Below are positions 41,487 to 49,420 of a DNA stretch of 64,000 nucleotides, in pieces. Numbering within the stretch: position 1 is the first letter of the stretch; every line of letters begins with the position of its first letter. This stretch comes from Opitutaceae bacterium (GTDB lineage: Bacteria; Verrucomicrobiota; Verrucomicrobiia; Opitutales; Opitutaceae): NCBI GenBank assembly GCA_019455245.1, contig JACFMR010000013.1, positions 42,514 through 106,513 on the forward strand, read 5' to 3'. Both the position numbers and the translations under genes were made by a program. Under the pieces are notes generated by a model. It saw only the letters and a program-made list of their open reading frames with translations. It had not been told where the DNA came from and did no database searches.

Positions 41487-41527
41487 GGACGTTTCCACGC
41501 TCGGCACCAAACCGGGAAGTGCAACCC

Positions 41528-42421
41528 TCAGTGTGTCACGGGCTGCATGACGCCGGCCTTGAGCATGCCCAGAAACTGCGCGGCGCCGCGGCTTTGGTAG
41601 CGCTGTTGGTGCCGGATGATCTGCAGTTCACGCTCGGGGGAACTGTCGGAGAGTTTGCGGTAGACGAGCGTGTCGAGGTCCTTGGAGGACTGCGAACTGC
41701 GCGGCAAGATCGAGATGCCGACACCGAGGGCGACGAGGGTCTTGACCGTCGCGACCTGTGCACAGCGGTAACCGATGCGCGGGGTGAAGCGGTGGTCGCC
41801 GCAAAACGAGCGCACCTGCTCGGCCAGCAGGCTGGAGCTGCCCAGCATGACAAAGGTTTCCGCCGCCAGGTCGGCGGTCAGGATTTTTTCGCGGGTGGCG
41901 AAGGGATGCTGTTCCCCGACCACCAGCAGGAGCGGCTCACGGATGTAGGGTTCGACCGCCAGGGCGGATTCGTGCACCGGGCCCGAAACTATCGCCAGAT
42001 CGAGCTCACCCTCCAGCACCGCCTGAACCAAGGCGGGATGAAAATCCTCCCGGATGTGAATATCGAGGTTGGGGTGTTCGATGCGGGCCTGCGCAATCAG
42101 CGGCGGCAGCATGTAGGGCGCGACCGAAGGGACCGCCCCCACGGTGATCCGCCGGTCCATCCCGGGGTGATCGGCGATTTCCTGTCTGGCGCTATCGACT
42201 TCAAACAGGATCCGACGGGTGCGATCGAGAAAGACCTGGCCGGCCTCGGTCAGCACAGCCCGCCGACCCAAGCGGTGAAACAAGCGTTGGCCGAGCTCCT
42301 TTTCGAGATTGATAATCTGTTGGCTCAAAGTGGGTTGGGTTGTGGCCAAAGCCTTGGCTGCGTGCGTGAAATTTCCCACCTCGGCAATGGTCGTGAAGCT
42401 GCGCAACTGGTAGAGTTCCAT
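41528..42421 (-). CDS. LysR-type transcriptional regulator (OxyR-like group)
   Basis: 297 residues. The N-terminal winged helix reads MELYQLRSFTTIAEVGNFTHAAKALATTQPTLSQQIINLEKELG. The effector domain contains EQVRSFCGDHRF, whose Cys aligns by context with the second redox Cys of OxyR (GFC), while the first redox position is not Cys; another Cys follows in GYRCAQ. Ends with LVALGVGISILPRSS, typical of the group. It may sense a small ligand or an oxidant. Divergent from a small membrane-protein gene across 107 bp that contains a dyad. Confidence 0.88.
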   Translation of the reverse strand: MELYQLRSFTTIAEVGNFTHAAKALATTQPTLSQQIINLEKELGQRLFHRLGRRAVLTEAGQVFLDRTRRILFEVDSARQEIADHPGMDRRITVGAVPSVAPYMLPPLIAQARIEHPNLDIHIREDFHPALVQAVLEGELDLAIVSGPVHESALAVEPYIREPLLLVVGEQHPFATREKILTADLAAETFVMLGSSSLLAEQVRSFCGDHRFTPRIGYRCAQVATVKTLVALGVGISILPRSSQSSKDLDTLVYRKLSDSSPERELQIIRHQQRYQSRGAAQFLGMLKAGVMQPVTH

Positions 42422-42429
42422 AGATAAAA

Positions 42430-42462
42430 ACGATGGAAGTTATAAATACTAACGATTTCCAT
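42430..42462. promoter_or_regulatory. Candidate LysR operator
   Basis: In the gap between the LysR gene and the small divergent gene: inverted arms ATGGAA (42433-42438) and TTCCAT (42457-42462), and a direct repeat ACGAT at 42430-42434 and 42452-42456 spaced 22 bp (two helical turns). The region is AT-rich (TTATAAATACTAA). LysR regulators commonly bind such dyads next to their own gene. Confidence 0.4.
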
Positions 42463-42528
42463 TATTGTAAAGCTGGGTTATTCTTGGGGCGTCAACCTCC
42501 TCATGTGGGAGGAAAGACCATACCAATC

Positions 42529-42714
42529 ATGAACCTTATCATTCCTTCCAAAAAGCTGCTCGTCAGTGCCTTGCTGGCAGTCGCCATCGTCATTTTCAGT
42601 CTGGCCGTGCCCTTCAACACCGAGCTGATCGTGGGTTACTTCGCGGTCTTGGTGTTGCTGGCGATGGCCGGGCTCGAATACCGCAAGCCCCGCGGTTTTC
42701 GGGGCAAGTTTTAA
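42529..42714 (+). CDS. Small two-helix membrane protein
   Basis: 61 residues with two hydrophobic segments (LLVSALLAVAIVIFSLAVPF and LIVGYFAVLVLLAMAGLEY) and a basic tail (RKPRGFRGKF). A GGAGG lies 14-18 bases before the ATG at 42529. It is divergent from the LysR gene and ends ahead of a strong terminator, so it is a single-gene transcript and possibly regulated by it. I do not recognise the family. Confidence 0.65.
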   Translation: MNLIIPSKKLLVSALLAVAIVIFSLAVPFNTELIVGYFAVLVLLAMAGLEYRKPRGFRGKF

Positions 42715-42748
42715 CCGCTGCCTGCGAGCGGACTGACACCAATCAACT

Positions 42749-42775
42749 GGGCCCGGAGCAATCCGGGCCCTTTTT
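42749..42775 (+). terminator. Rho-independent terminator after the small membrane protein
   Basis: Perfect 9-bp stem GGGCCCGGA/TCCGGGCCC (42749-42757 and 42762-42770) with a GCAA loop and TTTTT. It begins 34 bp after the stop codon. Confidence 0.9.
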
Positions 42776-43011
42776 CGTGTCCGCGGCCGGTGGGCGAAAA
42801 AAATCGCAACCATGGGCGCCGGCTGGACACGCCCTGAGGGGCTTTACTCGAAGCGACTGAGCCGGCGGTTTGTTGGCCGATGAGTGGATCGGGGTGGATC
42901 GTCACGCCGGGGCGGTGCGGTGTTGGTGACGTGCAGCGGGCACTGCGCGTCCATCGTCAACCCCGATGGGTCCAAACAATTCCGGCGATTGGTGTGCCCG
43001 GTGCCAAAAGC
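42776..43011. other. Intergenic region, nothing recognised
   Basis: About 235 bp between two terminators. Open frames here have no start or composition that supports coding. No structured RNA recognised. Confidence 0.4.
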
Positions 43012-43042
43012 AAAACGCGGAACCGAAGCGGTTCCGCGTTTT
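43012..43042 (-). terminator. Bidirectional-type terminator after the DUF4199 gene
   Basis: Perfect 13-bp stem AAAACGCGGAACC/GGTTCCGCGTTTT (43012-43024 and 43030-43042), 5-nt loop; on the minus strand it ends in GTTTTGCTTTT. It begins 27 bp beyond the stop of the DUF4199 gene. Confidence 0.85.
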
Positions 43043-43068
43043 GTTTGGCGCCGGTTGCGCGCAGCCAT

Positions 43069-43608
43069 TCAGACCGCGGCGATCGGGGGCTCGGTTTGCG
43101 GGCGGTTTTTCACGAACGCGGCGACGATCAGGCCGATGACCACATGGAAGAAGAACGCGCCGACAAAGCCACTGATGGACATCGCCACGGGGTTGATCCA
43201 CTTCCGAACCATCGGTTCGATCTTGTCGATCTGGTCGGCCGACATGCCCTTGGCCTCCATCTGGTCGAGCTGCATCTGCAGGATGATGTCACTGATGCCG
43301 GGATCGATGAAGGCGAAGTAGGCGTAATTGTAGAGGCCGGAAAAAATTGCGGCGAAGAGCCCGATCATGAACGCCGCACCGAAGGCCGAACCATAGCCCC
43401 AGTTTTTGTCGGGCGGGGTGAGCGCACGCTTTTCCTTCGCGCCGAGATAAAGGCCGACAATCGCGATCACGATGCCGATGACCATGGTGATCCACCGTGA
43501 GGCCTGGAGTTTGTCCGGATCGGCATTGAAGCCGAGGAAGTAGAGCACCATGCTGATGATCGCACCGCCGACGGCGATGCCGAACCCGTAGGTCAGGTAG
43601 GTCTTCAT
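43069..43608 (-). CDS. DUF4199 membrane protein
   Basis: 179 residues with four membrane segments (IAVGGAIISMVLYFLGF, ITMVIGIVIAIVGLYLGA, FGAAFMIGLFAAIFSGLYNY and ISGFVGAFFFHVVIGLIVAAFV). WGYGSAFGAAFMIGLF and the short region YAYFAFIDPGISDIILQMQLDQMEAKGMS match the DUF4199 pattern. Function unknown. Single gene; the window gives no context. Confidence 0.75.
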   Translation of the reverse strand: MKTYLTYGFGIAVGGAIISMVLYFLGFNADPDKLQASRWITMVIGIVIAIVGLYLGAKEKRALTPPDKNWGYGSAFGAAFMIGLFAAIFSGLYNYAYFAFIDPGISDIILQMQLDQMEAKGMSADQIDKIEPMVRKWINPVAMSISGFVGAFFFHVVIGLIVAAFVKNRPQTEPPIAAV

Positions 43609-43684
43609 GCCGGCAGTCTGGACTTCCGCCGCCCGATGACAATGTCGCAGTGACGGACGGCGCCGGGGCGTGAACAGCGGTCAA

Positions 43685-43714
43685 CCGGCCCGGCCGCATG
43701 GGCGGCCGGGCCGG
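43685..43714. repeat. Strong GC-rich hairpin
   Basis: Perfect 13-bp arms CCGGCCCGGCCGC and GCGGCCGGGCCGG with an ATGG loop, 8 bp after the stop of the 79-residue gene (minus). No T tract follows on either strand, so it is not a standard terminator; it may stabilise the 3' end. Confidence 0.6.
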
Positions 43715-43721
43715 GAGTGGT

Positions 43722-43961
43722 TCAGGCCGCGATCTGGCGTGACGCGGAACGACGGGCGGTGGCGGGGAAGCGCGTCAGGTTTTGCCGGCGCGGTTCCCAG
43801 CGGGCCGGCCGCGGCCGGTAATCGCGGATGAAGTTGGCGAGCACCAGGGCGACGGCGCCCAGGGCGAAGAGCGCGGTGGCGCTCGGACCGGCGAGAACCG
43901 CGATGGCGACCAAGGCGGCGGTACCGGTGACAGCAAGAAAGGAAGCGATGAGAGTATTCAT
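43722..43961 (-). CDS. Small basic membrane protein, unknown
   Basis: 79 residues. Two hydrophobic segments (LIASFLAVTGTAALVAIAVLAG and ALFALGAVALVLANFI), then a basic tail (RDYRPRPARWEPRRQNLTRFP). No family recognised. ATG at 43961 is preceded by AGGATG-rich sequence; a longer frame to 43997 is open. Lies between a hairpin and a weak terminator, as a single gene. Confidence 0.55.
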   Translation of the reverse strand: MNTLIASFLAVTGTAALVAIAVLAGPSATALFALGAVALVLANFIRDYRPRPARWEPRRQNLTRFPATARRSASRQIAA

Positions 43962-44014
43962 GGCAGGATGGTTGGTTGTTGCCCTCAAAACGCACACGGC
44001 CCGGGAAAAGTTAC

Positions 44015-44044
44015 AAAAAAACCGCGCCCGATGGAGGAGCGGTT
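44015..44044 (-). terminator. Probable terminator after the Smr gene
   Basis: Minus-strand stem AACCGC/GCGGTT (6 bp, + 44039-44044 and 44020-44025), 13-nt loop, followed by seven Ts. Begins about 40 bp after the Smr stop. Loop is long, so strength is uncertain. Confidence 0.45.
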
Positions 44045-44084
44045 ATCCGGCGGGATGAGCGGTGGCGCCCGCCCGGTGGATCAA

Positions 44085-44366
44085 CTATTTCAACTGCACC
44101 AAGGTGGCGCCCCAGCCGCCGGCGGTTTCATCGGCAAGCTGAAACGAGTGCACCAGCGGTGAGCGTTGCAGCAAGGCGTGCACCGTGGTGCGCAACGTGC
44201 CGGTGCCCTTGCCGTGGATGATGCGCACAGTGGTGATGCGGCGTGCGCGACAGGCCTCAAGATAGGCCGGGATCAGCACGCCAAGGTCGGCCGGGCGGAA
44301 CGTGTGCAGGTCGAGTTCACCCGTGATGGGGATTTCGACCGGCGGCTCGTCATCCTTCGCACCCAT
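44085..44366 (-). CDS. Stand-alone Smr domain protein
   Basis: 93 residues made almost only of an Smr domain: the motif ELDLHTFRPADLGVLIPAYLEAC (LDLHxxxxxxA), the helix-loop RITTVRIIHGKGTGTLRTTVHALL (HGKGTGxLR) and a closing strand GGWGATLVQLK. Smr domains nick branched DNA or cleave RNA, and are usually C-terminal to MutS2; a free domain of this size is a minimal form. It lies 18 bp downstream of the tatA stop on the same strand. Confidence 0.85.
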   Translation of the reverse strand: MGAKDDEPPVEIPITGELDLHTFRPADLGVLIPAYLEACRARRITTVRIIHGKGTGTLRTTVHALLQRSPLVHSFQLADETAGGWGATLVQLK

Positions 44367-44384
44367 GATTCGGGCATTCGAAAA

Positions 44385-44672
44385 TCAGGAGCGGTTGGGC
44401 GGCTCGCTGCCGGAACGTACGGCCGGCGGCGGGTTGGGCCGGGGTTTGGGCGCGGGTTTGGCGGGCTCTTCCACGTCCTCGATGGCGCGGCGAAACTCCT
44501 CCTCGACGCCACTGGCGGCCTTCTTGAATTCGCGCACCGATTTGCCGAAGCCGCGGGCGAACTCCGGCAGCTTCTGGCCGCCGAACAGCACCAGCACGAC
44601 GAACAAAATCATCATGAGCTCGGGACCACCGACGCCCTCGATGAAGGCAAAGGTCTGGGCGGAAAAAAGCAT
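44385..44672 (-). CDS. tatA: Twin-arginine translocase subunit TatA
   Basis: 95 residues. One N-terminal transmembrane segment (GGPELMMILFVVLVLFGGQKLPEFARGFGKSVREFKKA) with the FG-type hinge and amphipathic helix of TatA/TatE, followed by an acidic and Pro-rich tail. It forms part of the Sec-independent export pore. The ATG at 44672 (MLFSAQTFAF) gives the right spacing; the frame extends upstream into the AraC gene region. No tatB or tatC in the window. Co-directional with the Smr gene, 18 bp apart. Confidence 0.88.
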   Translation of the reverse strand: MLFSAQTFAFIEGVGGPELMMILFVVLVLFGGQKLPEFARGFGKSVREFKKAASGVEEEFRRAIEDVEEPAKPAPKPRPNPPPAVRSGSEPPNRS

Positions 44673-44730
44673 GAGGGGAGTGTGAAACGAAGCGGCGGGA
44701 AATGTAACGGACAAAACGCGCCGGGCAACC

Positions 44731-45561
44731 TCAGGCTGCGCCGCGCCGCCGCTGCCGCCATTCGCGCGGGCCGATGCCACTGTGCCGTTTGAAGCGCAGC
44801 GAGAAATAGAACGGATTTTCAAAGCCCACCTGCCGGGCGATCTGTCGGACCGGTTCCTGGGTGAATTCCAGCAGCTGTCGTGCGCGGTTCAGGCGCTGCA
44901 GTTCCAGATAGTGCTGCGGGGTTTCCCGCATCTCGGCCCGGAAAAGGTGGGCGAAGCGTGACGGCGAGAGTCCGCAATGCGCGGCGATGCGCGCCACGCT
45001 CAACGGTTCGGCCAGGTGTTCGCTGATGAAGTCCAGGCTGCGGCGGATGCGGCGGTCGCGGCGGGCGGATTCGCTGCGGGGATTGATCAGGTCGCACCAG
45101 AGGACGATTTCCTCCAGCGCATTCATGGCCAGCGCCTCGCGCAGACGCAGCGGGCTGGTGTTGAGTCGGATGAGATCGCGAAAGCGGCGGACGATTTTTT
45201 CCTGCCGCTCCTGACCCGCCCATTGCAGCCCGAGCACGCCGGGCGCGTGTTCCGGCCAGTCGAGCCAATCCAGCCAACCCGCCCGCGGCATAAAATGTGC
45301 CCAGAGCAGATCCCAATGCGGCTGGCCCGGCGCGGTGGCGTAGTCGTGCCGGGTGTTGGGTTTTAGCAGGATCATGTCACCCGAAGTGACCGGTGTCGTG
45401 CCTTGCTCGTGACGGAAAACGCCCTGGCCACCGACCGTCAGGATCAGCAGCCAGTCCCGGGTGCCCTGCTCACGGTAGGTGTGATAACGTGGTCCCTTGC
45501 GAAAGGCTCCGGTGACGAGGGGGCCGGGGAGGGGCGCGGGCGTTTCGGGGAGGATGGGCAT
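44731..45561 (-). CDS. AraC-family transcriptional regulator
   Basis: 276 residues. N-terminal cupin-like sensing domain (WLLILTVGGQGVFRHEQGTTPVTSGDMILLKPNTRHDY) and a C-terminal double helix-turn-helix (ARIAAHCGLSPSRFAHLFRAEMRETPQHYLE and VRQIARQVGFENPFYFSLRFKRHSGIGPREWR). It probably responds to a sugar. Divergent from the phytanoyl-dioxygenase gene across 74 bp containing a dyad, which suggests it controls that gene. Confidence 0.9.
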   Translation of the reverse strand: MPILPETPAPLPGPLVTGAFRKGPRYHTYREQGTRDWLLILTVGGQGVFRHEQGTTPVTSGDMILLKPNTRHDYATAPGQPHWDLLWAHFMPRAGWLDWLDWPEHAPGVLGLQWAGQERQEKIVRRFRDLIRLNTSPLRLREALAMNALEEIVLWCDLINPRSESARRDRRIRRSLDFISEHLAEPLSVARIAAHCGLSPSRFAHLFRAEMRETPQHYLELQRLNRARQLLEFTQEPVRQIARQVGFENPFYFSLRFKRHSGIGPREWRQRRRGAA

Positions 45562-45564
45562 GGC

Positions 45565-45598
45565 AGCAGGAAATTATAGGTATATAACGACTCCTGCT
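45565..45598. promoter_or_regulatory. Candidate operator between the AraC regulator and the dioxygenase gene
   Basis: Perfect 7-bp inverted arms AGCAGGA (45565-45571) and TCCTGCT (45592-45598), 20 bp apart, enclosing AT-rich sequence (ATTATAGGTATATAACG). The spacing of centres is about 27 bp. It overlaps the region where both promoters must lie. Confidence 0.45.
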
Positions 45599-45635
45599 AT
45601 GGCAAAATACCGGGACTAATGCTAGTCTCTTTCCC

Positions 45636-46466
45636 ATGGTTACTTCCAATTTGCCCGCCCTTGATCAGCAATCCGCTTCGTTGGCCGAACAGTTCGCGCG
45701 CGACGGTTACGTCGTGGCCCGGGGACTTTTTTCTCCCGCCGAAGTGGAGGAAATCCGCGCGTTGTTTGCCAAGATGCATGCGGAGGGCGTGCCCGGCCAC
45801 TACGAGCCGCGCACCGTGCGCGATGGCGTCGAGGATCCCAATGATCCGCTTTACCAATACCCGCGGGTGATGATGCCGCACCGTTTCAATGCCCGGGCAA
45901 AGCACTACATGTTGCATGCCGGCGTGCGCCGCATTCTGGAGTCGTTGTTCCAGACCGAGCCGGTGGCGACGCAGAGCATGTTCTATTTCAAGCCGCCGGG
46001 TGCGCGCGGCCAGGCGCTGCATCAGGATCAGTTTTACCTGTTGGTTGAGCCCGGCACCTGCATCGCGGCCTGGACGGCGATCGACGACTGCGACGCTGAG
46101 AACGGCGGCATGATGCTCGTGCCAAAGACGAATGACGCCCCGATCGTGTGTCCCGACGAGGCCAACCGCGGCGAGAGCTACACCAAGCATTTTGTGCCCG
46201 TGCCCAAGGGCAGCAAACCGGTGCTGGCCGAGATGAAGGCCGGCGACACGCTGTTTTTCAACGGCAGCGTGATTCACGGCTCGGGTCCGAACCGCTCAAA
46301 GGAGCGCTTCCGTCGGGCGTTCATCTGCCACTACGCGGCCGGCAACCTGCAAAAGATCTCCGGCAGCTACCATCCGTTGACGCGGATGGACGGCAGCGAA
46401 TACGAGGTGGAGATCCAGACCAGCGGCGGCCCCTGCGGCGAAGGCTGGGCCGGCGCGGCGCACTGA
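45636..46466 (+). CDS. Phytanoyl-CoA dioxygenase family protein
   Basis: 276 residues. Fe(II)/2-oxoglutarate oxygenase fold with the HxD pair in GQALHQDQFYLL (His129, Asp131), the distal His in GSVIHGSGPNRS (His214), and Arg220 as the likely 2-oxoglutarate binder. Phytanoyl-dioxygenase-like proteins are common in planctomycete and verrucomicrobial sugar or secondary-metabolism clusters. Substrate unknown. Divergent from the AraC regulator; convergent with the aldose epimerase. Confidence 0.88.
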   Translation: MVTSNLPALDQQSASLAEQFARDGYVVARGLFSPAEVEEIRALFAKMHAEGVPGHYEPRTVRDGVEDPNDPLYQYPRVMMPHRFNARAKHYMLHAGVRRILESLFQTEPVATQSMFYFKPPGARGQALHQDQFYLLVEPGTCIAAWTAIDDCDAENGGMMLVPKTNDAPIVCPDEANRGESYTKHFVPVPKGSKPVLAEMKAGDTLFFNGSVIHGSGPNRSKERFRRAFICHYAAGNLQKISGSYHPLTRMDGSEYEVEIQTSGGPCGEGWAGAAH

Positions 46467-46483
46467 GCGCGGGGCTTCCGGCC

Positions 46484-47407
46484 TTATTTCACCCGCACGG
46501 CTACGGTAAAGGTCTGGGTTTGGCCGGGGGCGACGTGGTGGAAACCGCGTTTGTGCTCCACGGCGTTGGGCGGGCCCATCCAAGGTTCGACGCAATAGAA
46601 GGGCACCTCGGCGCCGCCGGACCAGGTGACGATGGCGGCGTCGGGCGGCGGCACGGGGTCCGCCCCGAGGGTCACGATCACATCGCCGGCGTGGCCGTGT
46701 TCGCCGAAGACCACGGTGTTGCGGGTCAGGCCGAGGTGAATCGTGTCGATCAGTTCCGGCGCGGCCAAGTTGACGACCTCGGGCAGTTCGGGGCCGGGTT
46801 TGAGGCTGCCGGTGGTGAAGTCCTGCTTGCAACGCTCGGCGGCGGGCAGGCGGATGGAGTAGTCGGAGCGTTGCATGCCTTCGCTCCAGGGCAGCGTGAA
46901 ATAGAAATGATGGCCGGCGCTCCACGGCAGGGGCTCCGATCCGCGGTTTTGCAGGGACAACTCGCAGATCAGGCCGAGTGATTCGAAGCGGTAGCGGACG
47001 GTGAATTCGTAATCGTAGGGGTAGGCTTCGCGCGCGGCGGCGTCGGGCTGGTACAGGGCGGTGAACCCGGTGGCGTCGGCATGGGTGACGGTGAACTCAC
47101 CCTGCCGGGCCAAACCGTGCATGGGCATGGGCCGGCGCACGCCGTCGGCCGCGCGCCAGAAGTGGATGTCGCCGCGGTCGTAGCTGCGGGCGTTGAAGGG
47201 AAAGAGGATCGGGTTGCCGCCGCGGACCTGGGCGATGTTGCCGAAATCAGCATCCTCGGGCCAATAGAGGACGTCGCGCACGGAACCGTCACCCAACGTG
47301 AGATTCCAGTTCATCAGGCGGGCGCCTTTTTCGGGCAGGGCGAGAAACGTGGAGTGTCCCACGCGCCACCTGCGCAGTTCGTGCCCGGCAAAATTCACCT
47401 TTTCCAT
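46484..47407 (-). CDS. Aldose 1-epimerase family protein
   Basis: 307 residues of the galactose-mutarotase-like superfamily. Catalytic candidates are His97 (PMHGLARQG), the His pair at 166-167 (SAGHHFYFTLPW) and the Glu in YCVEPWMGPPNA. It interconverts alpha and beta anomers of a sugar or sugar phosphate. No signal peptide. Single gene, convergent with the dioxygenase (17 bp between stops), so a joint role in sugar metabolism is plausible. Confidence 0.88.
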   Translation of the reverse strand: MEKVNFAGHELRRWRVGHSTFLALPEKGARLMNWNLTLGDGSVRDVLYWPEDADFGNIAQVRGGNPILFPFNARSYDRGDIHFWRAADGVRRPMPMHGLARQGEFTVTHADATGFTALYQPDAAAREAYPYDYEFTVRYRFESLGLICELSLQNRGSEPLPWSAGHHFYFTLPWSEGMQRSDYSIRLPAAERCKQDFTTGSLKPGPELPEVVNLAAPELIDTIHLGLTRNTVVFGEHGHAGDVIVTLGADPVPPPDAAIVTWSGGAEVPFYCVEPWMGPPNAVEHKRGFHHVAPGQTQTFTVAVRVK

Positions 47408-47525
47408 GCAGGCGTGAAATCAGTTCAGGGCGCGCGCCGCAACGGGTTTTTGGAAACGTGCGGTCAAATTCCAGCGCCGCCACGCTTGCACGTTGGCGGC
47501 GGCCTGCTAACCTCGGTGCTCCCTC

Positions 47526-48953
47526 ATGCTGCGACACCTCACGATCTGTCTGCTGGCCCTGCGCGTGGCGACCCTCTGGGCGGAGGAGCCGGTGCGGGAT
47601 TCTCCGACGGTCGTGCCGGCGGGCGAAACCAGTGTGGTGATCATCCCGATCGAGGGCCCGATTGCCCGGCCGCTGCTATACATCGTGCGGCGCGGGTTGA
47701 AGGAGGCGATCGAGAACGGCGCGGAGGCCGTGGTGCTGGACATCAACACGCCGGGCGGCGAGATGGGGGTGACGCTCGAGATCATGGAGGCGCTGGACAA
47801 GTTTCCCGGCCGCACCATCGCCTATGTGAACACCGAGGCCATCTCGGCCGGGGCGTTCATTTCCGCGGCATCGCACGACATTTATTTCGCGCCGGGCAGC
47901 GTCATCGGCGCCGCGGCCCCGGTCACGGCCGGCGGCGCCGACATCGATGAGACGATGAAGGCCAAGCTGGTCAGTTACATGAAGGGCAAGGTGCGCGCGG
48001 TCTCGGAAGGCAAGGGGTACCGCGGCGAAGTGATCTCGGCGATGATCGACGTCGATTATGAGCTCAAGATCGACGACAAGGTGATCAAGCCGAAGGGCGG
48101 CCTGCTGACGCTTACCGCCAGCGAGGCGAGCGAGCTCTACGGCGATCCGCCGCAACCGCTGCTGGCCGCCGGCATCGCGAAGGACATGGATGATTTGCTG
48201 AGACAATGTTTCGGGGAGGGGCAATACACGCAGCAGACGCTGCAGGTCACGTGGTCGGAGCAACTGGCGGTGGCGCTCAATGCCGTGGTGCCGCTGCTGC
48301 TGGGCCTGGGCCTGCTGGCGCTTTTCATCGAATTCAAGACGCCCGGCTTCGGCATCTTCGGCATCGCCGGCATGGTGCTGCTGGGGCTGGTTTTCCTCAG
48401 CCAGTTTGTGGCCGGCTTTTCGGGCCACGAGCCGGTGCTGATCTTTGCGCTCGGGCTGCTGTTGATTGCGGTCGAGATCTTCTTTTTCCCCGGCACGGTG
48501 GTGATGGCGCTCAGCGGCGTGATTCTGATGCTCGGATCGCTGTTGTGGGCGATGGCGGACATCTGGCCGAACGAGCCGGTGGTGATTTCCGGCGACCTGT
48601 TCATGGGCCCGCTGATCAACCTGTCGCTGGGACTCGTGGTGGCGATCGGCGGCGCGGTGGTCGTGTTGCGGTTCCTGCCGCGGGGCTGGTTCTGGGACCG
48701 GATGATTTTGAACGCGGCGGTCGGGCAAACCCAATCCGCCGCCATCGCTGCACCGGCGGCATCCAAACTGGTGGGACGCACGGGGGTGGCGGCGACGGAT
48801 CTTTTCCCGAGCGGCCAGGTCGAGATCGACGGCCGGCGTTATGAAGCCAAGGTCGGCGTGGGCTCGATCGAGGCGGGGCAGACTGTGGTGGTCGTGGCCG
48901 AGCAGGAATTCGGTTTGCTGGTCGAGGCGGTGGAAGCGGAGGACGGGCAATGA
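47526..48953 (+). CDS. nfeD: NfeD/ClpP-class membrane serine protease (long NfeD)
   Basis: 475 residues. Signal peptide, a ClpP-like serine protease domain (about 35-230) with the nucleophile Ser107 in EAISAGAFIS and a catalytic Lys around 145-153, the conserved DINTPGGEM, then four to six membrane helices and a C-terminal OB-fold NfeD domain (LVGRTGVAATDLFPSGQVEIDGRRYEA). Long NfeD proteins cleave stomatin/flotillin partners or membrane proteins. The next genes are a short NfeD and a flotillin, the same order as yqeZ-yqfA-yqfB-like operons. The stop overlaps the next start (ATGA). Confidence 0.9.
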   Translation: MLRHLTICLLALRVATLWAEEPVRDSPTVVPAGETSVVIIPIEGPIARPLLYIVRRGLKEAIENGAEAVVLDINTPGGEMGVTLEIMEALDKFPGRTIAYVNTEAISAGAFISAASHDIYFAPGSVIGAAAPVTAGGADIDETMKAKLVSYMKGKVRAVSEGKGYRGEVISAMIDVDYELKIDDKVIKPKGGLLTLTASEASELYGDPPQPLLAAGIAKDMDDLLRQCFGEGQYTQQTLQVTWSEQLAVALNAVVPLLLGLGLLALFIEFKTPGFGIFGIAGMVLLGLVFLSQFVAGFSGHEPVLIFALGLLLIAVEIFFFPGTVVMALSGVILMLGSLLWAMADIWPNEPVVISGDLFMGPLINLSLGLVVAIGGAVVVLRFLPRGWFWDRMILNAAVGQTQSAAIAAPAASKLVGRTGVAATDLFPSGQVEIDGRRYEAKVGVGSIEAGQTVVVVAEQEFGLLVEAVEAEDGQ

Positions 48954-49414
48954 CGCTGATCATTTTGCTTTTTGCGATCGGTCTCGTGCTGCTCGGCTTC
49001 GAGGTGATCATCCCCGGCGGGGTGCTGGGGCTCTTCGGCGGGCTGGCCATGATCGGCGGCTGCGTGGTGGCCTTTGCGGAGTATGGCGTGGGCGGTGGAG
49101 TCGTGACGACCTTGGTCGGTGCGGCGCTGGTTGCGTTGCTGATCTTCGTTGAATTCGCGCTGTTGCCGAAGACGAAGGCGGGCAAGCGCATGTTTCTGCA
49201 GACAGCCGTGAGCGGTACCACCACGCCCCGGCCCGAAAAGGACTACACCGGCAGCGAAGGCCGGACGGTGACCACCCTTGCGCCCTCGGGTTATGTGCTC
49301 ATTGATGGCCGACGGCTGGAAGCCTTTGCCCGCAACGGCTACCTCGAGCCCGATGTGCCAATCAAAGTGGTGGGCGTGGATAATTTTCGCCTGATCGTAA
49401 TCCCAAACAACTGA
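48950..49414 (+). CDS. Short NfeD-like membrane protein
   Basis: 154 residues. Two to three membrane segments (IILLFAIGLVLLGFEVIIPGGVLGLFGG and VVTTLVGAALVALLIFVEFALLP) and a C-terminal OB fold (TGSEGRTVTTLAPSGYVLIDGRRLEAFARNGYLEPDVPIKVV). No protease domain. It overlaps the long nfeD by 4 bp and precedes the flotillin by 6 bp, so all three form one operon. Confidence 0.88.
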   Translation: MTLIILLFAIGLVLLGFEVIIPGGVLGLFGGLAMIGGCVVAFAEYGVGGGVVTTLVGAALVALLIFVEFALLPKTKAGKRMFLQTAVSGTTTPRPEKDYTGSEGRTVTTLAPSGYVLIDGRRLEAFARNGYLEPDVPIKVVGVDNFRLIVIPNN

Positions 49415-49420
49415 ACGCAT

